A stretch of DNA of 64,000 nucleotides from contig NZ_CP036299.1 of NCBI RefSeq assembly GCF_007752345.1, positions 682,001 through 746,000 on the forward strand. Direction: 5' to 3'. Under the pieces are notes generated by a model, which made no database searches, had not been told where the DNA came from, and saw nothing but the letters and a program-made list of their open reading frames with translations. The stretch comes from Planctopirus ephydatiae. Its GTDB lineage: Bacteria > Planctomycetota > Planctomycetia > Planctomycetales > Planctomycetaceae. Every line of letters starts with the position of its first letter. The first letter of the stretch is position 1. Below, in pieces: positions 34,022 to 43,637 of the stretch. Both the position numbers and the translations under genes were made by a program.

Positions 34022-35317
34022 ATGCTGAGTTTGTCATCATGGAGTGTGTTGTCTTCGACAACGGCTGCGATACTTTCCGGGCTGCTGCTCATTCCGACAA
34101 TCTCGGCCCAGGCTGACTGGCCGACATTCCGGGGTGCCGATCGTACAGCCGTCGCACCCGATACCGGCTTGTTGAAAGAGTGGCCCAAGGAAGGCCCGAA
34201 GCTGTTGTGGAAAACGGAAGGCGCTGGCCGTGGTTATTCGAGCCTGGCAGTTGCCGGCGACAAAGTCTTCACTCTTGGTGATGCTCCGACAGTCGCAGAA
34301 GACAAAGATGAGTATCTGCTGGCCTTCAACCGGGCTGATGGCAAGCTGTTGTGGAAAACAAAGACTGGCCCCGCCTGGAATGAGGGTAAAGAGTCGTGGC
34401 AGAGTTCCCGCAGCACCCCAACTGTGGCGGGTGACGATGTGTTCGTGCTCTCTCCACAGGGAGTGCTGGTCGCTTGTGAAGCCGCGACCGGCAAGGAAAT
34501 CTGGCGCAAAGATCTCAAAGCTGAGTTTGGTGGCAAGAAGGCTGATTCATGGGGCTATAGTGAATCAGTCCTGGTCGATGGCGATCGTGTGATTGTGACT
34601 CCCGGCGGCCCCAAGACGACGATAGCAGCACTCAACCGTGCGACCGGTGCCACGATCTGGACGACTCTCCGTGAGGATGACCGTGGAGCAGGGCATGCTT
34701 CGATTGTCCCTGTGACTGTGGGAGGCGTGAAGGTTTATGTGCAGACCACAGGTTCGGGCCCATTGGGCGTGCGTGCCAACGATGGCCAGTTGCTCTGGTC
34801 ATACCCCATTGAAAAGACGACAGCCGTCATTCCGACTCCGATTGTCAAAAATGATCTCGTCTTCTTCGCTGCTGGGTACAAGCGGGGCGGAGCCCTGCTG
34901 AAGCAGGTTCCTGGGGAGAACGAAACAGTGAAGATCGAGGAGGTTTATCCTCTCAATCCACGTCTGGCCAACAAGCATGGCGGGATCATCCTGATGGGTG
35001 ACTACCTCTATGGTGATTCTGACGATGCGGGGATTCCTTACTGTGCTGACCTCATGACAGGTGAAGTCAAATGGCAAGGTCGCGGTGCCGGGAAAGGTTC
35101 GGTCTCTGTCGTGGGTGCTGATGGGAAAGCCTATTGGCGATTCAGTGACGGGGTGATGGTTCTTTCGGAGACTGGGCCAGAGAAGTACACCGAAATCAGC
35201 TCTTTCCAGATTCCCGGAAGTGGTGATCGCCCCAGCTGGTCGCATCCGGTTATTACTGACGGCAAGCTCTATCTGCGTGAGCAGGACTCGATCCTCTGCT
35301 ATGACCTGAAGCCGTAA
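34022..35317 (+). CDS. Secreted PQQ-like beta-propeller protein
   Basis: A 431-aa protein from ATG 34022 with AAAAAGG upstream; a GTG at 33986 is earlier but unsupported. The signal peptide ends near PTISAQA, followed by DWPTFRGADRTAVAPDTG, the planctomycete start of PQQ-like propeller proteins. Blades include LLAFNRADGKLLWKTKTG, VLVACEAATGKEIWRKDL and AALNRATGATIWTT. Enzymatic PQQ use is not supported by sequence; it may be a scaffold. Tandem hairpins downstream end the gene. Confidence 0.87.
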   Translation: MLSLSSWSVLSSTTAAILSGLLLIPTISAQADWPTFRGADRTAVAPDTGLLKEWPKEGPKLLWKTEGAGRGYSSLAVAGDKVFTLGDAPTVAEDKDEYLLAFNRADGKLLWKTKTGPAWNEGKESWQSSRSTPTVAGDDVFVLSPQGVLVACEAATGKEIWRKDLKAEFGGKKADSWGYSESVLVDGDRVIVTPGGPKTTIAALNRATGATIWTTLREDDRGAGHASIVPVTVGGVKVYVQTTGSGPLGVRANDGQLLWSYPIEKTTAVIPTPIVKNDLVFFAAGYKRGGALLKQVPGENETVKIEEVYPLNPRLANKHGGIILMGDYLYGDSDDAGIPYCADLMTGEVKWQGRGAGKGSVSVVGADGKAYWRFSDGVMVLSETGPEKYTEISSFQIPGSGDRPSWSHPVITDGKLYLREQDSILCYDLKP

Positions 35318-35336
35318 CTTGTCGCTTGAGAAAACG

Positions 35337-35417
35337 ATTGGCCTGAGCCAAAAGGCAGGCCGATACTCTTGTCAAAAGTTGATTCCCCCGGCCTTCTCAT
35401 GAAGAGCCGGGGGATTT
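35337..35417 (+). terminator. Tandem hairpins ending the PQQ propeller gene
   Basis: First hairpin: ATTGGCCTG (35337-35345) / CAGGCCGAT (35356-35364), one G-T pair. Second: TCCCCCGGC (35384-35392) / GCCGGGGGA (35406-35414), inner CTTC/GAAG, followed by TTT. The second is a good intrinsic terminator and lies before the DUF486 start at 35492. Confidence 0.75.
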
Positions 35418-35491
35418 GCATTCATGGCGAGGTCTTGCTTCACTTGCCTGTGATGTCGTTCACAAATTTCTCCGGATCAACGATTCTATCC

Positions 35492-35956
35492 ATGCCACCA
35501 ATTCTTGTTGTTGCCGTCCTGCTGACCATCAGCAATCTGTTCATGACGTATGCCTGGTATGGGCACTTGAAGGATCATGCTCATCAGCCGTTGTGGATTG
35601 CCGTGCTGGTGAGCTGGGGGGTGGCGTTTTTTGAATACCTGGTGCAGGTTCCTGCCAATCGATTCGGGAATGATCATCACATCAGTCTGGGTCAACTGAA
35701 GATTTTGCAGGAAGTGATTACGTTGGCAGTGTTCGTGCCTTTTGCCATTTACTACATGAACCGGCCTTTGTCCTGGAATTTCCTCTGGGCGGGTTGCTGC
35801 ATGCTGGGGGCCGTTTATTTCATCTTTAACGACCCGGCTGCCCAAGCTGAAACGCATGAGTCCGCTGCAGCCAAGCAAGCTGCAAATGAGCCGGTCTCTA
35901 CTCAAGACGTGAGCTCAAAACGGCTGGCCGTCACTCACACATCTCGTGATGATTGA
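35492..35956 (+). CDS. DUF486/DMT-type small membrane protein
   Basis: A 154-aa protein from ATG 35492, since earlier starts fall near the terminator or lack ribosome-binding sites. Four hydrophobic segments are visible: ILVVAVLLTISNLFMTY, WIAVLVSWGVAFFEYLVQV, ITLAVFVPFAIYY and LWAGCCMLGAVYFIF. VPANRFGNDHHISLGQLKILQEVI is the DUF486 signature region. The family is membrane-bound, of unknown transport role. The C-terminal ~40 residues are Ala/Ser-rich and cytoplasmic-looking, longer than usual. Confidence 0.85.
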   Translation: MPPILVVAVLLTISNLFMTYAWYGHLKDHAHQPLWIAVLVSWGVAFFEYLVQVPANRFGNDHHISLGQLKILQEVITLAVFVPFAIYYMNRPLSWNFLWAGCCMLGAVYFIFNDPAAQAETHESAAAKQAANEPVSTQDVSSKRLAVTHTSRDD

Positions 35957-36394
35957 GTTCGGAAAGCCGCCAGACTCGACAGCACCATCGCCTAGGGAGT
36001 GTGCACATCAGTGCATATCCCTATCTCGTGTCGATAATGTTCGATCCATCTCAAAGTGCATCGACTGCCTGGCAAATGTATGCAGCAACCTGCAACGGGT
36101 GCAGCAATTTGCTTCGGAATCACCTGATACAGGTGTGTTTTTCGGTGGGATTCGACTCAATTTTTGTAAGGCCGCAACTCTACGCACGGATTGGCATGAC
36201 CTGTGCATTTCTTTTTGAAATGTTTGAATCGGTTGGGGCTGAATTTTCGTAAATGGTTTGGAGAGACAGTCTCGTATCCAACTTGTTGAATCCCGCAGGG
36301 CTGCCATCGGGATTTCTACTGAGGTTTGAATTTTTCTTGCCGTCGTGGTCAACAAATCGACGGCATCACTCGTGAATGGTGTGGAAGGTCAGTT
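35957..36394. other. Intergenic region before kinase, no gene seen
   Basis: 438 bp. Short frames here are not protein-like. The kinase promoter probably lies here. Confidence 0.55.
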
Positions 36395-37912
36395 ATGCTG
36401 CCATTTCTCAAATCCCCTGGCTCTGGGACTGGCATGACTTTCTCGTCGCTTGCTTCATTTGAAGATTATCTGGTTCAGCAGCAGTTGGTGTCGCCGCGCG
36501 CTCTTGCGGAGGCAGCTCGACATATTCGCGGAACTGATTCGTCGGCCATCAAAGAGTTGATCCGCGAACTGGAACGCCGGATGGAGTTGACGGGTTATCA
36601 GTCGGGGATTTTACTGAAGCATGAGACCGAGGGTTTGCGAGTTGGCAATTACAAATTGCTCTACCGCAATGCTTCAGGAAGTTTTGCCCGGGTCTTCCGT
36701 GGCTGCTCTGTGTTGACTGGAGAGATGATTGGCCTGAAGGTATTGCGCCAGCGTTTTGCCAGTGATCCGCGCGCTGTCAATCTCTTCAAGCGGGAAGGCG
36801 AACTGGGGCGTCGTCTGAAACATAAAAACATCGTGCCCATTTACGAAGTCGGGAGTGATGGTGGCCAGCATTACCTGACGATGGAGTTCGTCGAAGGTGG
36901 TAATCTGAAGGATATCCTGAAAATTCGGGGCAAATTCACCCCCGAAGAAGCGGTCAAGTACATCATCGATCTGGTGGAAGGGCTCGAATATGCGTTGTCG
37001 ATGGGTTTTACTCATCGCGATCTGAAGCTCTCGAACGCCCTGCTTTCAGCACAACGAGTCGCGAAGTTGGTTGACTTTGGTCTGGCGGGAGGCGAAGCCT
37101 CTGGTGTGGCTGATGAAGCCGACCGTGCTGTGGAATATGGCACGCTGGAAAAATTCACGGGAGCTCCTGATGGTGACCCGCGCAGCGATTTGTTTTTTTT
37201 GGGGGTCATGCTCTACGAAATGGTCTCGGGCCAACCCCCTTATCCACCCACAAAAGACATTAACGAGCGGCGGCAGATCAGCAGGTACCGCAACATCCGG
37301 CCGATTTCTTCGGTATGCCCGGGTCTTTCGAGGCCGCTGGTGGACATCATCGACCAGTTGCTGCGCAGCAACCCCCATGAGCGCTATCAATCACCGACAG
37401 AACTGCTGCGAGATCTGCGGAAACTTCAAGCCAGTTTCAGCTCAACAGCAACCAGCAGCGATAGTTCAGGAAGCACCAGCGGGCCCATGCCCGCAATCAA
37501 GAGTTCTGAGGGCGAACCTTCATCCAGTGCCTCCACGGCGAATGACACCTCGACCATCCTGTGTATTGAAGGTCGTGCGACTCAACAGGATCGTCTCCGC
37601 GAATATCTGTCCAAGCATGGATATCGGGTGCTGATGCTCAGTGATACCGATCGAGCACTGCAGCGCCTCGAAAGTATGGCCGTCTCAGGGATTCTCGTGA
37701 CCTGTGAAGCGTTGGCCGATGATGTGGTCGGGCGATATGGGCAATTGAAAAAGTACGCTGATCGTACTGAGACTCCCCTGGTGCTGGCATTATCAGCAAA
37801 ACGAGCCGATCTGTTGCCGCAACTGCCGACTTCCGAATACAGCCAAATCATGCCGCAGCCCGTGACACTTCGCGATCTGCGTGATCGACTGGAAACCATG
37901 AAAGCCAGCTAA
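36395..37912 (+). CDS. Hanks-type Ser/Thr protein kinase with C-terminal receiver-like domain
   Basis: A 505-aa protein from ATG 36395, with GGAAGG at optimal spacing. A ~75-residue helical N-terminus precedes the kinase core: Gly-rich loop RNASGSFARVFRG, Lys 115 (GLKVLRQRF), catalytic HRDLKLSN (Asp 209), DFG at 227-229, then LFFLGVMLYEMVSGQPPYPP. A Ser-rich linker (~350-385) leads to ILCIEGRATQQDRLREYLSKHGYRVLM-type sequence (~390-505), a receiver-like fold lacking a clear phospho-Asp in its acceptor strand (GILVTCEAL). No extracellular sensor or membrane segment is seen, so it is cytoplasmic. The partner is unknown. Confidence 0.93.
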   Translation: MLPFLKSPGSGTGMTFSSLASFEDYLVQQQLVSPRALAEAARHIRGTDSSAIKELIRELERRMELTGYQSGILLKHETEGLRVGNYKLLYRNASGSFARVFRGCSVLTGEMIGLKVLRQRFASDPRAVNLFKREGELGRRLKHKNIVPIYEVGSDGGQHYLTMEFVEGGNLKDILKIRGKFTPEEAVKYIIDLVEGLEYALSMGFTHRDLKLSNALLSAQRVAKLVDFGLAGGEASGVADEADRAVEYGTLEKFTGAPDGDPRSDLFFLGVMLYEMVSGQPPYPPTKDINERRQISRYRNIRPISSVCPGLSRPLVDIIDQLLRSNPHERYQSPTELLRDLRKLQASFSSTATSSDSSGSTSGPMPAIKSSEGEPSSSASTANDTSTILCIEGRATQQDRLREYLSKHGYRVLMLSDTDRALQRLESMAVSGILVTCEALADDVVGRYGQLKKYADRTETPLVLALSAKRADLLPQLPTSEYSQIMPQPVTLRDLRDRLETMKAS

Positions 37913-37983
37913 TTCGGCTCAACGATCCCTTCGAGCTTGAAAATCAGGAAGCGAGCTTGCTCATCTGTGGGCAAGATTGGCGT

Positions 37984-38478
37984 TTATACCGGCAATAAAT
38001 CTTGCAGGTCACAACGGATTTCATTGGAGAGGAGGCTCGCAGGTGTTCGATGCGCCACTCGATCTCTCAGACGCTGCAATTTGCTGTAGAGTTGTTCCCG
38101 TTCCCCAGTGAGAAAATCATTCCGGATGGTGGCAGAGGCGTACGAGGACTGAACTGAATACGTGGATGGAGCGGTCGTGAGACAGGTCGAGAGTCGCTGT
38201 GATAACGACTCTCGATCAGACATCGTTGTGTCTGAATGGATGCTGTCAGAACTCACTGCGGCGCTGTCTCCTGCAACGGAATGCCCAATAGAGCCGCTCT
38301 GTGCTGACTCGTGCCGATTCCCTGCCAGCAGGACATCCAGCAAACTGACGAGCCAGCGATCTCTCAATAAAGTTGAAGGTTCATCCAGCACCTGACGCAG
38401 ATCGCCCAGCAGCAGATACTCCAGGTCCGACCAGTAACCTCGCGGTGCGATTGTTGATTGAACCGCGGTGGACATCAT
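37984..38478 (-). CDS. Hypothetical small soluble protein
   Basis: A 164-aa protein, convergent with the kinase gene (71 bp apart). The N-terminus has YWSDLEYLLLGDLRQVLDEP and RWLVSLLDVLLAGNR, helical; the middle is Ser-rich; the end is basic (EREQLYSKLQRLRDRVA). No signal or membrane segment. No family is recognised; it has a consistent start at ATG 38478 but could be spurious. Confidence 0.5.
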   Translation of the reverse strand: MMSTAVQSTIAPRGYWSDLEYLLLGDLRQVLDEPSTLLRDRWLVSLLDVLLAGNRHESAQSGSIGHSVAGDSAAVSSDSIHSDTTMSDRESLSQRLSTCLTTAPSTYSVQSSYASATIRNDFLTGEREQLYSKLQRLRDRVAHRTPASLLSNEIRCDLQDLLPV

Positions 38479-39133
38479 GATTACGGGGCCGAATGGACTT
38501 TAGGGAGGTAGGACACTTTGAGGCTTTAATGCAAGGGATGTGCCGAGTCAGCTGCCGCGATCGAAATTTTGAGAATTCTGCCATCCCCTGTGCTTCTGCC
38601 AGAGTTAAATGTTGAAAATGAACTGAAAACACATCCTAACTCGCTGTTTTCCCGTGTTTGTGGTCAAATCGATTGATCATCACGGGTTTCTGGCCAAACA
38701 GAGCGCGACCTTGATCTGAACAGAATCTGTTCAGCAATTGCGCCGAAAATGAGCAAACCGCCTCTGGTCGATCCATGAGAACCCTGCACCCATATTCAAC
38801 GGAAAAATACGATATCATCAGCGTTTCGCCGAAAATTCTCAGAGGGATCATTCATCAGCGGGACACATGTAAATATGTAATTACTTTGATGTTTGGCGGG
38901 CGTTCGGGGATGAAGAAAGTTCTGGCGCCGCCTGATACGCAGATTTCCCTCAACAATCGAATCTGCCCGGTGGCTGCCAGGTTATGGTTTGGAGAGTGAG
39001 TTCGGTCGTTCTACTCTTTCGCTTCTGCACGGCTCGTGAGATGATCTGCAGCTAACTTGGCAGGAACTGGAATTCAAACGATTGTTGATCCGGAAGCCAC
39101 CTGCGGGTCTTTAACGTTCCTCAACCAGCGGCG
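38479..39133. other. 655-bp region without confident gene
   Basis: Frames at 38636-38851 (minus) and 38775-38999 (plus) overlap each other and have no family or clear ribosome-binding site. It should contain the ABC exporter promoter. Confidence 0.5.
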
Positions 39134-41428
39134 ATGAGTTTCATCAATCCGCAGCCTTACGATCGGAATATCGACGTGGCGACATCTGTCGACCAGATCC
39201 CCTCCAATTTTCCTGCTTTGCCAGAACCCTGGCAGGCTGTTGTCAGCAAGTTCGTGAGTTCGCAACAACCTGTCCTGCAATGGGCCTGGTCAAATATTGA
39301 TGCCTCGCGACATTTTCAAAAAACGTTGTTAGTCCTGACCAATCAGAATCTGATGGCTTTTGCAGGCTCCCCTGAGTCTCCCCAGATTTCGCAGTGGCCT
39401 CTCAGTCAAATTGAGAATCTGACGACCAGTGACCGAGCTGGGCTGGGAACTCTGGAAGCGCAATCGACAGATCGTCGCCTGGCGATCTGGCATTACACAC
39501 TCGATCTGGGCCCTGCCATTCTGCTGCTGATCGAAGCCTTTCAGATGGCTTCGCTGGGCAGGAAGTCGATTTCGCTGGAAGAGCCAGTGCTGGCTCCGGA
39601 AGCCGAATCGACCACGACTCCGCCGACCACCAAAGCCCTCTGGCGGCTTGCTCGATTTGCCCGACCCCATGCCGCCGCAATTGCAGCAGGTTTTCTCCTG
39701 TCTTTCCTGGCGATGATTGCCGGGCTCATCCCGCCTTATCTTACGGTTCCATTGCTGGATGATATTCTCATCCCCTATCAGACAGCGGCGACGCTTTCGC
39801 GCGAGACAGGTCAGCCAATTCCACCTGCGGTTGACTTTTCGATGTCACTGGCGGGGATGTACCTGGCAGGTTTGTTGCTGGCGGCTATGGCCGCCTGGAT
39901 TCTTGGCTGGCTGCAGGGAGCACTGCTGGCGCGAGTCAGTGAGCGGATTGCGGCAGATCTTCGCAATGCCTCGTATGCCCATCTGCAAAGACTGTCCCTC
40001 GAGTACTTTGGTGGTAAACGGACGGGCGATCTCATGTCGCGCGTCAGTACCGACTCGGATCGCCTGTGTCAGTTCCTCTCGGATGGTGTCGTCGATTTTG
40101 CTGCCGACTGTTTTCTGATTGTCGGGACAGCCGTCGTGCTCTTCTGGATCGACCCGTGGCTGGCCATGGTTTCGCTAATCCCGTTTCCACTGGTGATCTG
40201 GCTCATGTATGTCTCGCGCGACCGCCTGCAATCGGGTTTTCAGAAAGGTGGACGAGCGTGGGCCCATATGACGAGTGTTCTGGCTGACACCATCCCCGGG
40301 ATTCGTGTTGTTAAAGCCTTTGCCCAGGAAACACGCGAGATTCAGCGGTTTGAACAGGCCAATCGAGAAGTTCTTTCGGCCAACGACAAAGTGAATCGAG
40401 TCTGGACATTCTTCTGGCCCATGATCATTTTCCTCAATCAACTGGGTGTGCTGGTGGTGTGGGGCTATGGGATTTACCGGGTTCATGAGCAGATGATTAC
40501 TGTGGGTGTGCTGACCGCATTCCTCGCGTATATCGCGAGGTTTTATGGTCGGCTCGAATCGATGAGCCGCATGGTGAATTCATCGCAGCGGGCGGCTGCC
40601 AGTGCTCATCGGATCTTTGAAATTCTCGATCGTGTCTCGAGTGTTCCTGAGCCGGCTCAACCAGTCCCGCTGAAAGACTTCAAAGGCGAGATCGAACTGA
40701 AGTCGATTGGTTTCCGATATGGAAACCGTAAAGTGCTGGATGGTGTGAATCTGAAAATTGCCGCTGGCGAAATGATCGGGCTCGTGGGCCAGACCGGTGC
40801 TGGCAAAAGCACACTGATCAATCTGGTGTGTCGCTTTTTTGATGTGGCCGAAGGAGCCATCTATGCAGATGGCACAGACATTCGCTCGTTCCGAGTGGAA
40901 GACTGGCGCAAGAATGTCGGGATCGTGCTGCAGGATCCTTTCCTGTTCTTTGGAACCATTGCGGAAAACATTGCGTACGGGAAGCCAGGGGCCTCGCGCG
41001 ATGAAATCATTGAAGCGGCCCGGGCAGCGCGTGCTCACGAGTTCATTCTGCAGTTGCCGGATGGATACGATTCGCTGGTCGGTGAGCGGGGACAGTCGCT
41101 CTCGGGAGGTGAGAGGCAGCGCATTTCGATTGCGAGGGCTCTATTGATTAATCCCAGGCTGCTCATTCTCGACGAAGCGACCAGTGCTGTGGATACCGAG
41201 ACCGAGCGGCAGATTCAGGAAGCCTTGCAGAATCTGGTGAAAGGCCGAACGACCATTGCCATTGCTCACCGTCTCAGTACGCTGCGTCGTGCAAATCGGA
41301 TTGTAGTCCTCGATCATGGCCGACTGGTCGAATCAGGAACTCACGAAGAGTTATTGAAGCTACATGGGGGGCATTACGCGCGGCTGGTCGAAGCTCAACA
41401 GGCACTCACAAAAGACATTGGCTGGTAA
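39134..41428 (+). CDS. ABC exporter (MsbA-like half-transporter) with N-terminal extra domain
   Basis: A 764-aa protein. Residues ~1-160 are an unusual soluble N-terminal part (KTLLVLTNQNLMAFAG, QWPLSQIENLTTSD) that resembles a PH-like domain. The transmembrane domain has six segments (AAGFLLSFLAMIAGLIPPYL onward, then LAGLLLAAMAAWILGWLQG). The nucleotide-binding domain has Walker A GQTGAGKST, signature LSGGERQRISIARAL, Walker B LLILDEATSAVD and H-loop IAHRLST. It acts as a homodimer exporting lipid or peptide-type substrates; the substrate is unknown. A rhodanese-like gene follows after 37 bp, probably in one transcript. Confidence 0.92.
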   Translation: MSFINPQPYDRNIDVATSVDQIPSNFPALPEPWQAVVSKFVSSQQPVLQWAWSNIDASRHFQKTLLVLTNQNLMAFAGSPESPQISQWPLSQIENLTTSDRAGLGTLEAQSTDRRLAIWHYTLDLGPAILLLIEAFQMASLGRKSISLEEPVLAPEAESTTTPPTTKALWRLARFARPHAAAIAAGFLLSFLAMIAGLIPPYLTVPLLDDILIPYQTAATLSRETGQPIPPAVDFSMSLAGMYLAGLLLAAMAAWILGWLQGALLARVSERIAADLRNASYAHLQRLSLEYFGGKRTGDLMSRVSTDSDRLCQFLSDGVVDFAADCFLIVGTAVVLFWIDPWLAMVSLIPFPLVIWLMYVSRDRLQSGFQKGGRAWAHMTSVLADTIPGIRVVKAFAQETREIQRFEQANREVLSANDKVNRVWTFFWPMIIFLNQLGVLVVWGYGIYRVHEQMITVGVLTAFLAYIARFYGRLESMSRMVNSSQRAAASAHRIFEILDRVSSVPEPAQPVPLKDFKGEIELKSIGFRYGNRKVLDGVNLKIAAGEMIGLVGQTGAGKSTLINLVCRFFDVAEGAIYADGTDIRSFRVEDWRKNVGIVLQDPFLFFGTIAENIAYGKPGASRDEIIEAARAARAHEFILQLPDGYDSLVGERGQSLSGGERQRISIARALLINPRLLILDEATSAVDTETERQIQEALQNLVKGRTTIAIAHRLSTLRRANRIVVLDHGRLVESGTHEELLKLHGGHYARLVEAQQALTKDIGW

Positions 41429-41465
41429 TTTGTTCTTACTATCCCTTTGAAGGCAATCGACGAAC

Positions 41466-41843
41466 ATGCAGCACAACCCGCGATTTTTACAGCTTGTGGA
41501 ATCGGTTCGTACCAATATCCGGGAATGCAGTATTGCCGACCTGAAATTACTGCTCGAAAAGAAATCGCCCGTCCTGCTCTTTGACGTGCGTGAAGATCAC
41601 GAATGGGCCAAGGGCCATATTCCGACAGCGAAGCATTTAGGGCGGGGCATTATTGAGCGGGATATTGAAACGTTGATCCCTGATGCAGAAACCGAGATCT
41701 ACCTGTATTGCGGCGGTGGGTTTCGCTCAGCTCTGGCCGCCGACACGCTGCAGAAAATGGGCTACATGCATGTGATCTCGGTCGATGGTGGCTTCCGCGG
41801 CTGGAAAGAATCCGGCGGTGAGATTATCACCCCCAGTGCGTAG
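41466..41843 (+). CDS. Rhodanese-like domain protein
   Basis: A 125-aa single-domain protein. It has a substrate-loop DVREDHEWAKGHIPTAKHL and catalytic loop YCGGGFRS with active Cys in place, then VISVDGGFRGWKESGGE. Family role: sulfur transfer from thiosulfate or persulfide to acceptors. GAAGG precedes ATG 41466. It probably forms an operon with the exporter upstream; the reason for the pairing is unclear. Confidence 0.92.
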   Translation: MQHNPRFLQLVESVRTNIRECSIADLKLLLEKKSPVLLFDVREDHEWAKGHIPTAKHLGRGIIERDIETLIPDAETEIYLYCGGGFRSALAADTLQKMGYMHVISVDGGFRGWKESGGEIITPSA

Positions 41844-41917
41844 CGCGGAACGACTTGTTTATGCCCTGCTGCCTTAACTTATGACAACTCAGGCTCTCTG
41901 ACGACTGGTTGGTCTCA

Positions 41918-43033
41918 CTACTGGGGAGCATAACGGAGAGTGGCTGCGAGCCCGCATGTGCCGGGAACCTGTTCGCTACCAGCTGCGAGAACAGTTCCAC
42001 CAGCCATGATGACGCGAGCACAGATTTCACCTACGACATCGTAACTGACTGGGCAATTGGCCGCCCCTGGCGTAATTTTGCCATGCTCATCGATGGTGCC
42101 GGGAGTGACTCGGGCGACATCAACAATTAAGGATTGCACGGCGCCCTGTGTGGCAGCGACAGCAATCTCTTCGAGATTAGTGGTCGTGCGATTTTGTGTT
42201 TTTCGCTGCTCGAAGGTCGAGAGTGCCAATTGAATGCGGGTACTGGCGAGGTTCTGGAAGATGGTGCGGGCAGCAGCCACAATTTCGACATCGGAAATCG
42301 CATCCGGGCTGTGGCGAATTTCTTCGGCAGAGAGAAATGGATAGGTGGCTAACTGACGATAAATGGAAAGCAGGGGCTCTGTCGCTGCCAGAACCAGAGG
42401 CTCACTGCGTCCATTGAGAACAGGGCGAAGTGCCTGATCGACCAGGCGTGCATATTGGGTCAGACGAACTTTTTTCCCTTCGTCTCCCTGAATTCGTCCG
42501 CTGGGTGAGCGATCCTGAATGGACGACTTGCCGACAGCACTGGCCGCATCTTTGGGCAAGCCGTCGATGTTCAACGTCACTGCGGGCAAATCGGAGCAGA
42601 TCTGCAGCAGCTTGACATTATTCTGACCAAGCACCAGGACAAAGCCTGTTGTGGATGCTGCCATCGGGTGCAGCAATGGCTTGACGTGGAATCGATCACT
42701 GACTTCCACCGACTCTTGGACAGAGTAAGGAAGTCTCAATGTATGAATCTGTGTCGGTGTCACAAAAATGGCCAGGCCATGTGCCTGGTATTCCCAGAAA
42801 GATCCATCATCCACCAGATCAAGAAGTGATTCTTCGATAGCTGCAACATCTCTTTTGGGGCGATCTGCCAACTGATCAATCGCGGCTTTTGTCAGATTCT
42901 TGAGGACAATCCGATCCTGCTGGGCCTGCTGTGAAAGTGGCGTTGTGGGAAGATATATGCTGACTTTTATCTCTCCCCGTGAGTTCATCAAGACGACTAT
43001 TTCATCTCGAGAGGGAAGATCGACGTGAAGCAT
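41918..43033 (-). CDS. Bacterial archaeo-eukaryotic release factor family 3-like (baeRF3) protein
   Basis: A 371-aa protein. SIYLPTTPLSQQAQQDRIVL, DGSFWEYQAHGLAIF, RLPYSVQESVEVSDRFHVKPLL and FVLVLGQNNVKLLQI follow the baeRF3 pattern, a bacterial homologue of eRF1/aRF1 subdomains. The end has ANCPVSYDVVGEICARVIMAGGTV and AATLRYAPQ, also typical. Known inference from the family: ribosome-associated, perhaps rescuing stalled ribosomes; a GGQ-like catalytic loop is not evident here. It is transcribed alone, convergent with the rhodanese gene. Confidence 0.8.
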   Translation of the reverse strand: MLHVDLPSRDEIVVLMNSRGEIKVSIYLPTTPLSQQAQQDRIVLKNLTKAAIDQLADRPKRDVAAIEESLLDLVDDGSFWEYQAHGLAIFVTPTQIHTLRLPYSVQESVEVSDRFHVKPLLHPMAASTTGFVLVLGQNNVKLLQICSDLPAVTLNIDGLPKDAASAVGKSSIQDRSPSGRIQGDEGKKVRLTQYARLVDQALRPVLNGRSEPLVLAATEPLLSIYRQLATYPFLSAEEIRHSPDAISDVEIVAAARTIFQNLASTRIQLALSTFEQRKTQNRTTTNLEEIAVAATQGAVQSLIVDVARVTPGTIDEHGKITPGAANCPVSYDVVGEICARVIMAGGTVLAAGSEQVPGTCGLAATLRYAPQ

Positions 43034-43372
43034 CTGGAATATCCTGTCAGAACATCATGAAGTAGAGAATGCCCGATCTCTAAATCACTCCATTCACCAT
43101 CAGCAAGCAAGTTGATGCTGATGAAAATGCTGAGGAATTCCATAAATTGCAGCTTTTAGCCACCCAGGCCAAGTCAAACATACAGACAATTGAATGTTTA
43201 CGGGTCGCCATGCTGAGAAACAAACGCCTCTCTTCACACTTCGCAAACATTTTGAAAGGTTGAATGACCTTCAATGCCGCGCGCTGGATGGCATCTCCTG
43301 CAGATCTGTCTTGATCGACAAGAGTGGATTCGTTGTCGCATGATTAATAGGTGCGACTGGATGAGGCGCAAC
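43034..43372. other. Intergenic region upstream of baeRF3 gene
   Basis: 339 bp between two minus-strand genes. The only long frame is on the plus strand (43274-43807) and overlaps the lipoprotein gene; it is rejected. Promoter for baeRF3 probably here. Confidence 0.5.
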
Positions 43373-43576
43373 TTAAGAAAGTTGGCGGGCGTGCTGGTGA
43401 TCAACACCAGTGAACTCGGGATCGAGTGCCGGAGCGGGTTGTCGATTGAGGCGATGCAGCCGATGGGGCTGCAGATCGTGAAAGAAGGCACAGCCGCTGA
43501 TCCCACCCAAGACTGCCAATGCCCAAAGTGCCAGCCAGAACCTGTGTTGCATGTTGGTGCTCATCCTTTCGTTCAT
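43373..43576 (-). CDS. Small lipoprotein
   Basis: 67 aa from ATG 43576; ATGs at 43564 and 43552 are alternatives and 43552 gives the neatest signal peptide. MQHRFWLALWALAVLGGISGC is a lipobox signal with Cys after ISG. The mature ~38 residues are CAFFHDLQPHRLHRLNRQPA then an Asp/His-rich end. No family is recognised, though similar small HDLQPHRL lipoproteins are familiar from planctomycetes. Confidence 0.65.
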   Translation of the reverse strand: MNERMSTNMQHRFWLALWALAVLGGISGCAFFHDLQPHRLHRLNRQPAPALDPEFTGVDHQHARQLS

Positions 43577-43637
43577 CGATCCGGTTCCGGATATCTATGG
43601 CGGCGGTGTGGGAAGGTTAGTCTTCAATCCTGCAGAC

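Noticed and set aside
38636-38999. Two overlapping small frames on opposite strands
   Set aside because: Neither has a ribosome-binding site, family match or neighbour support.
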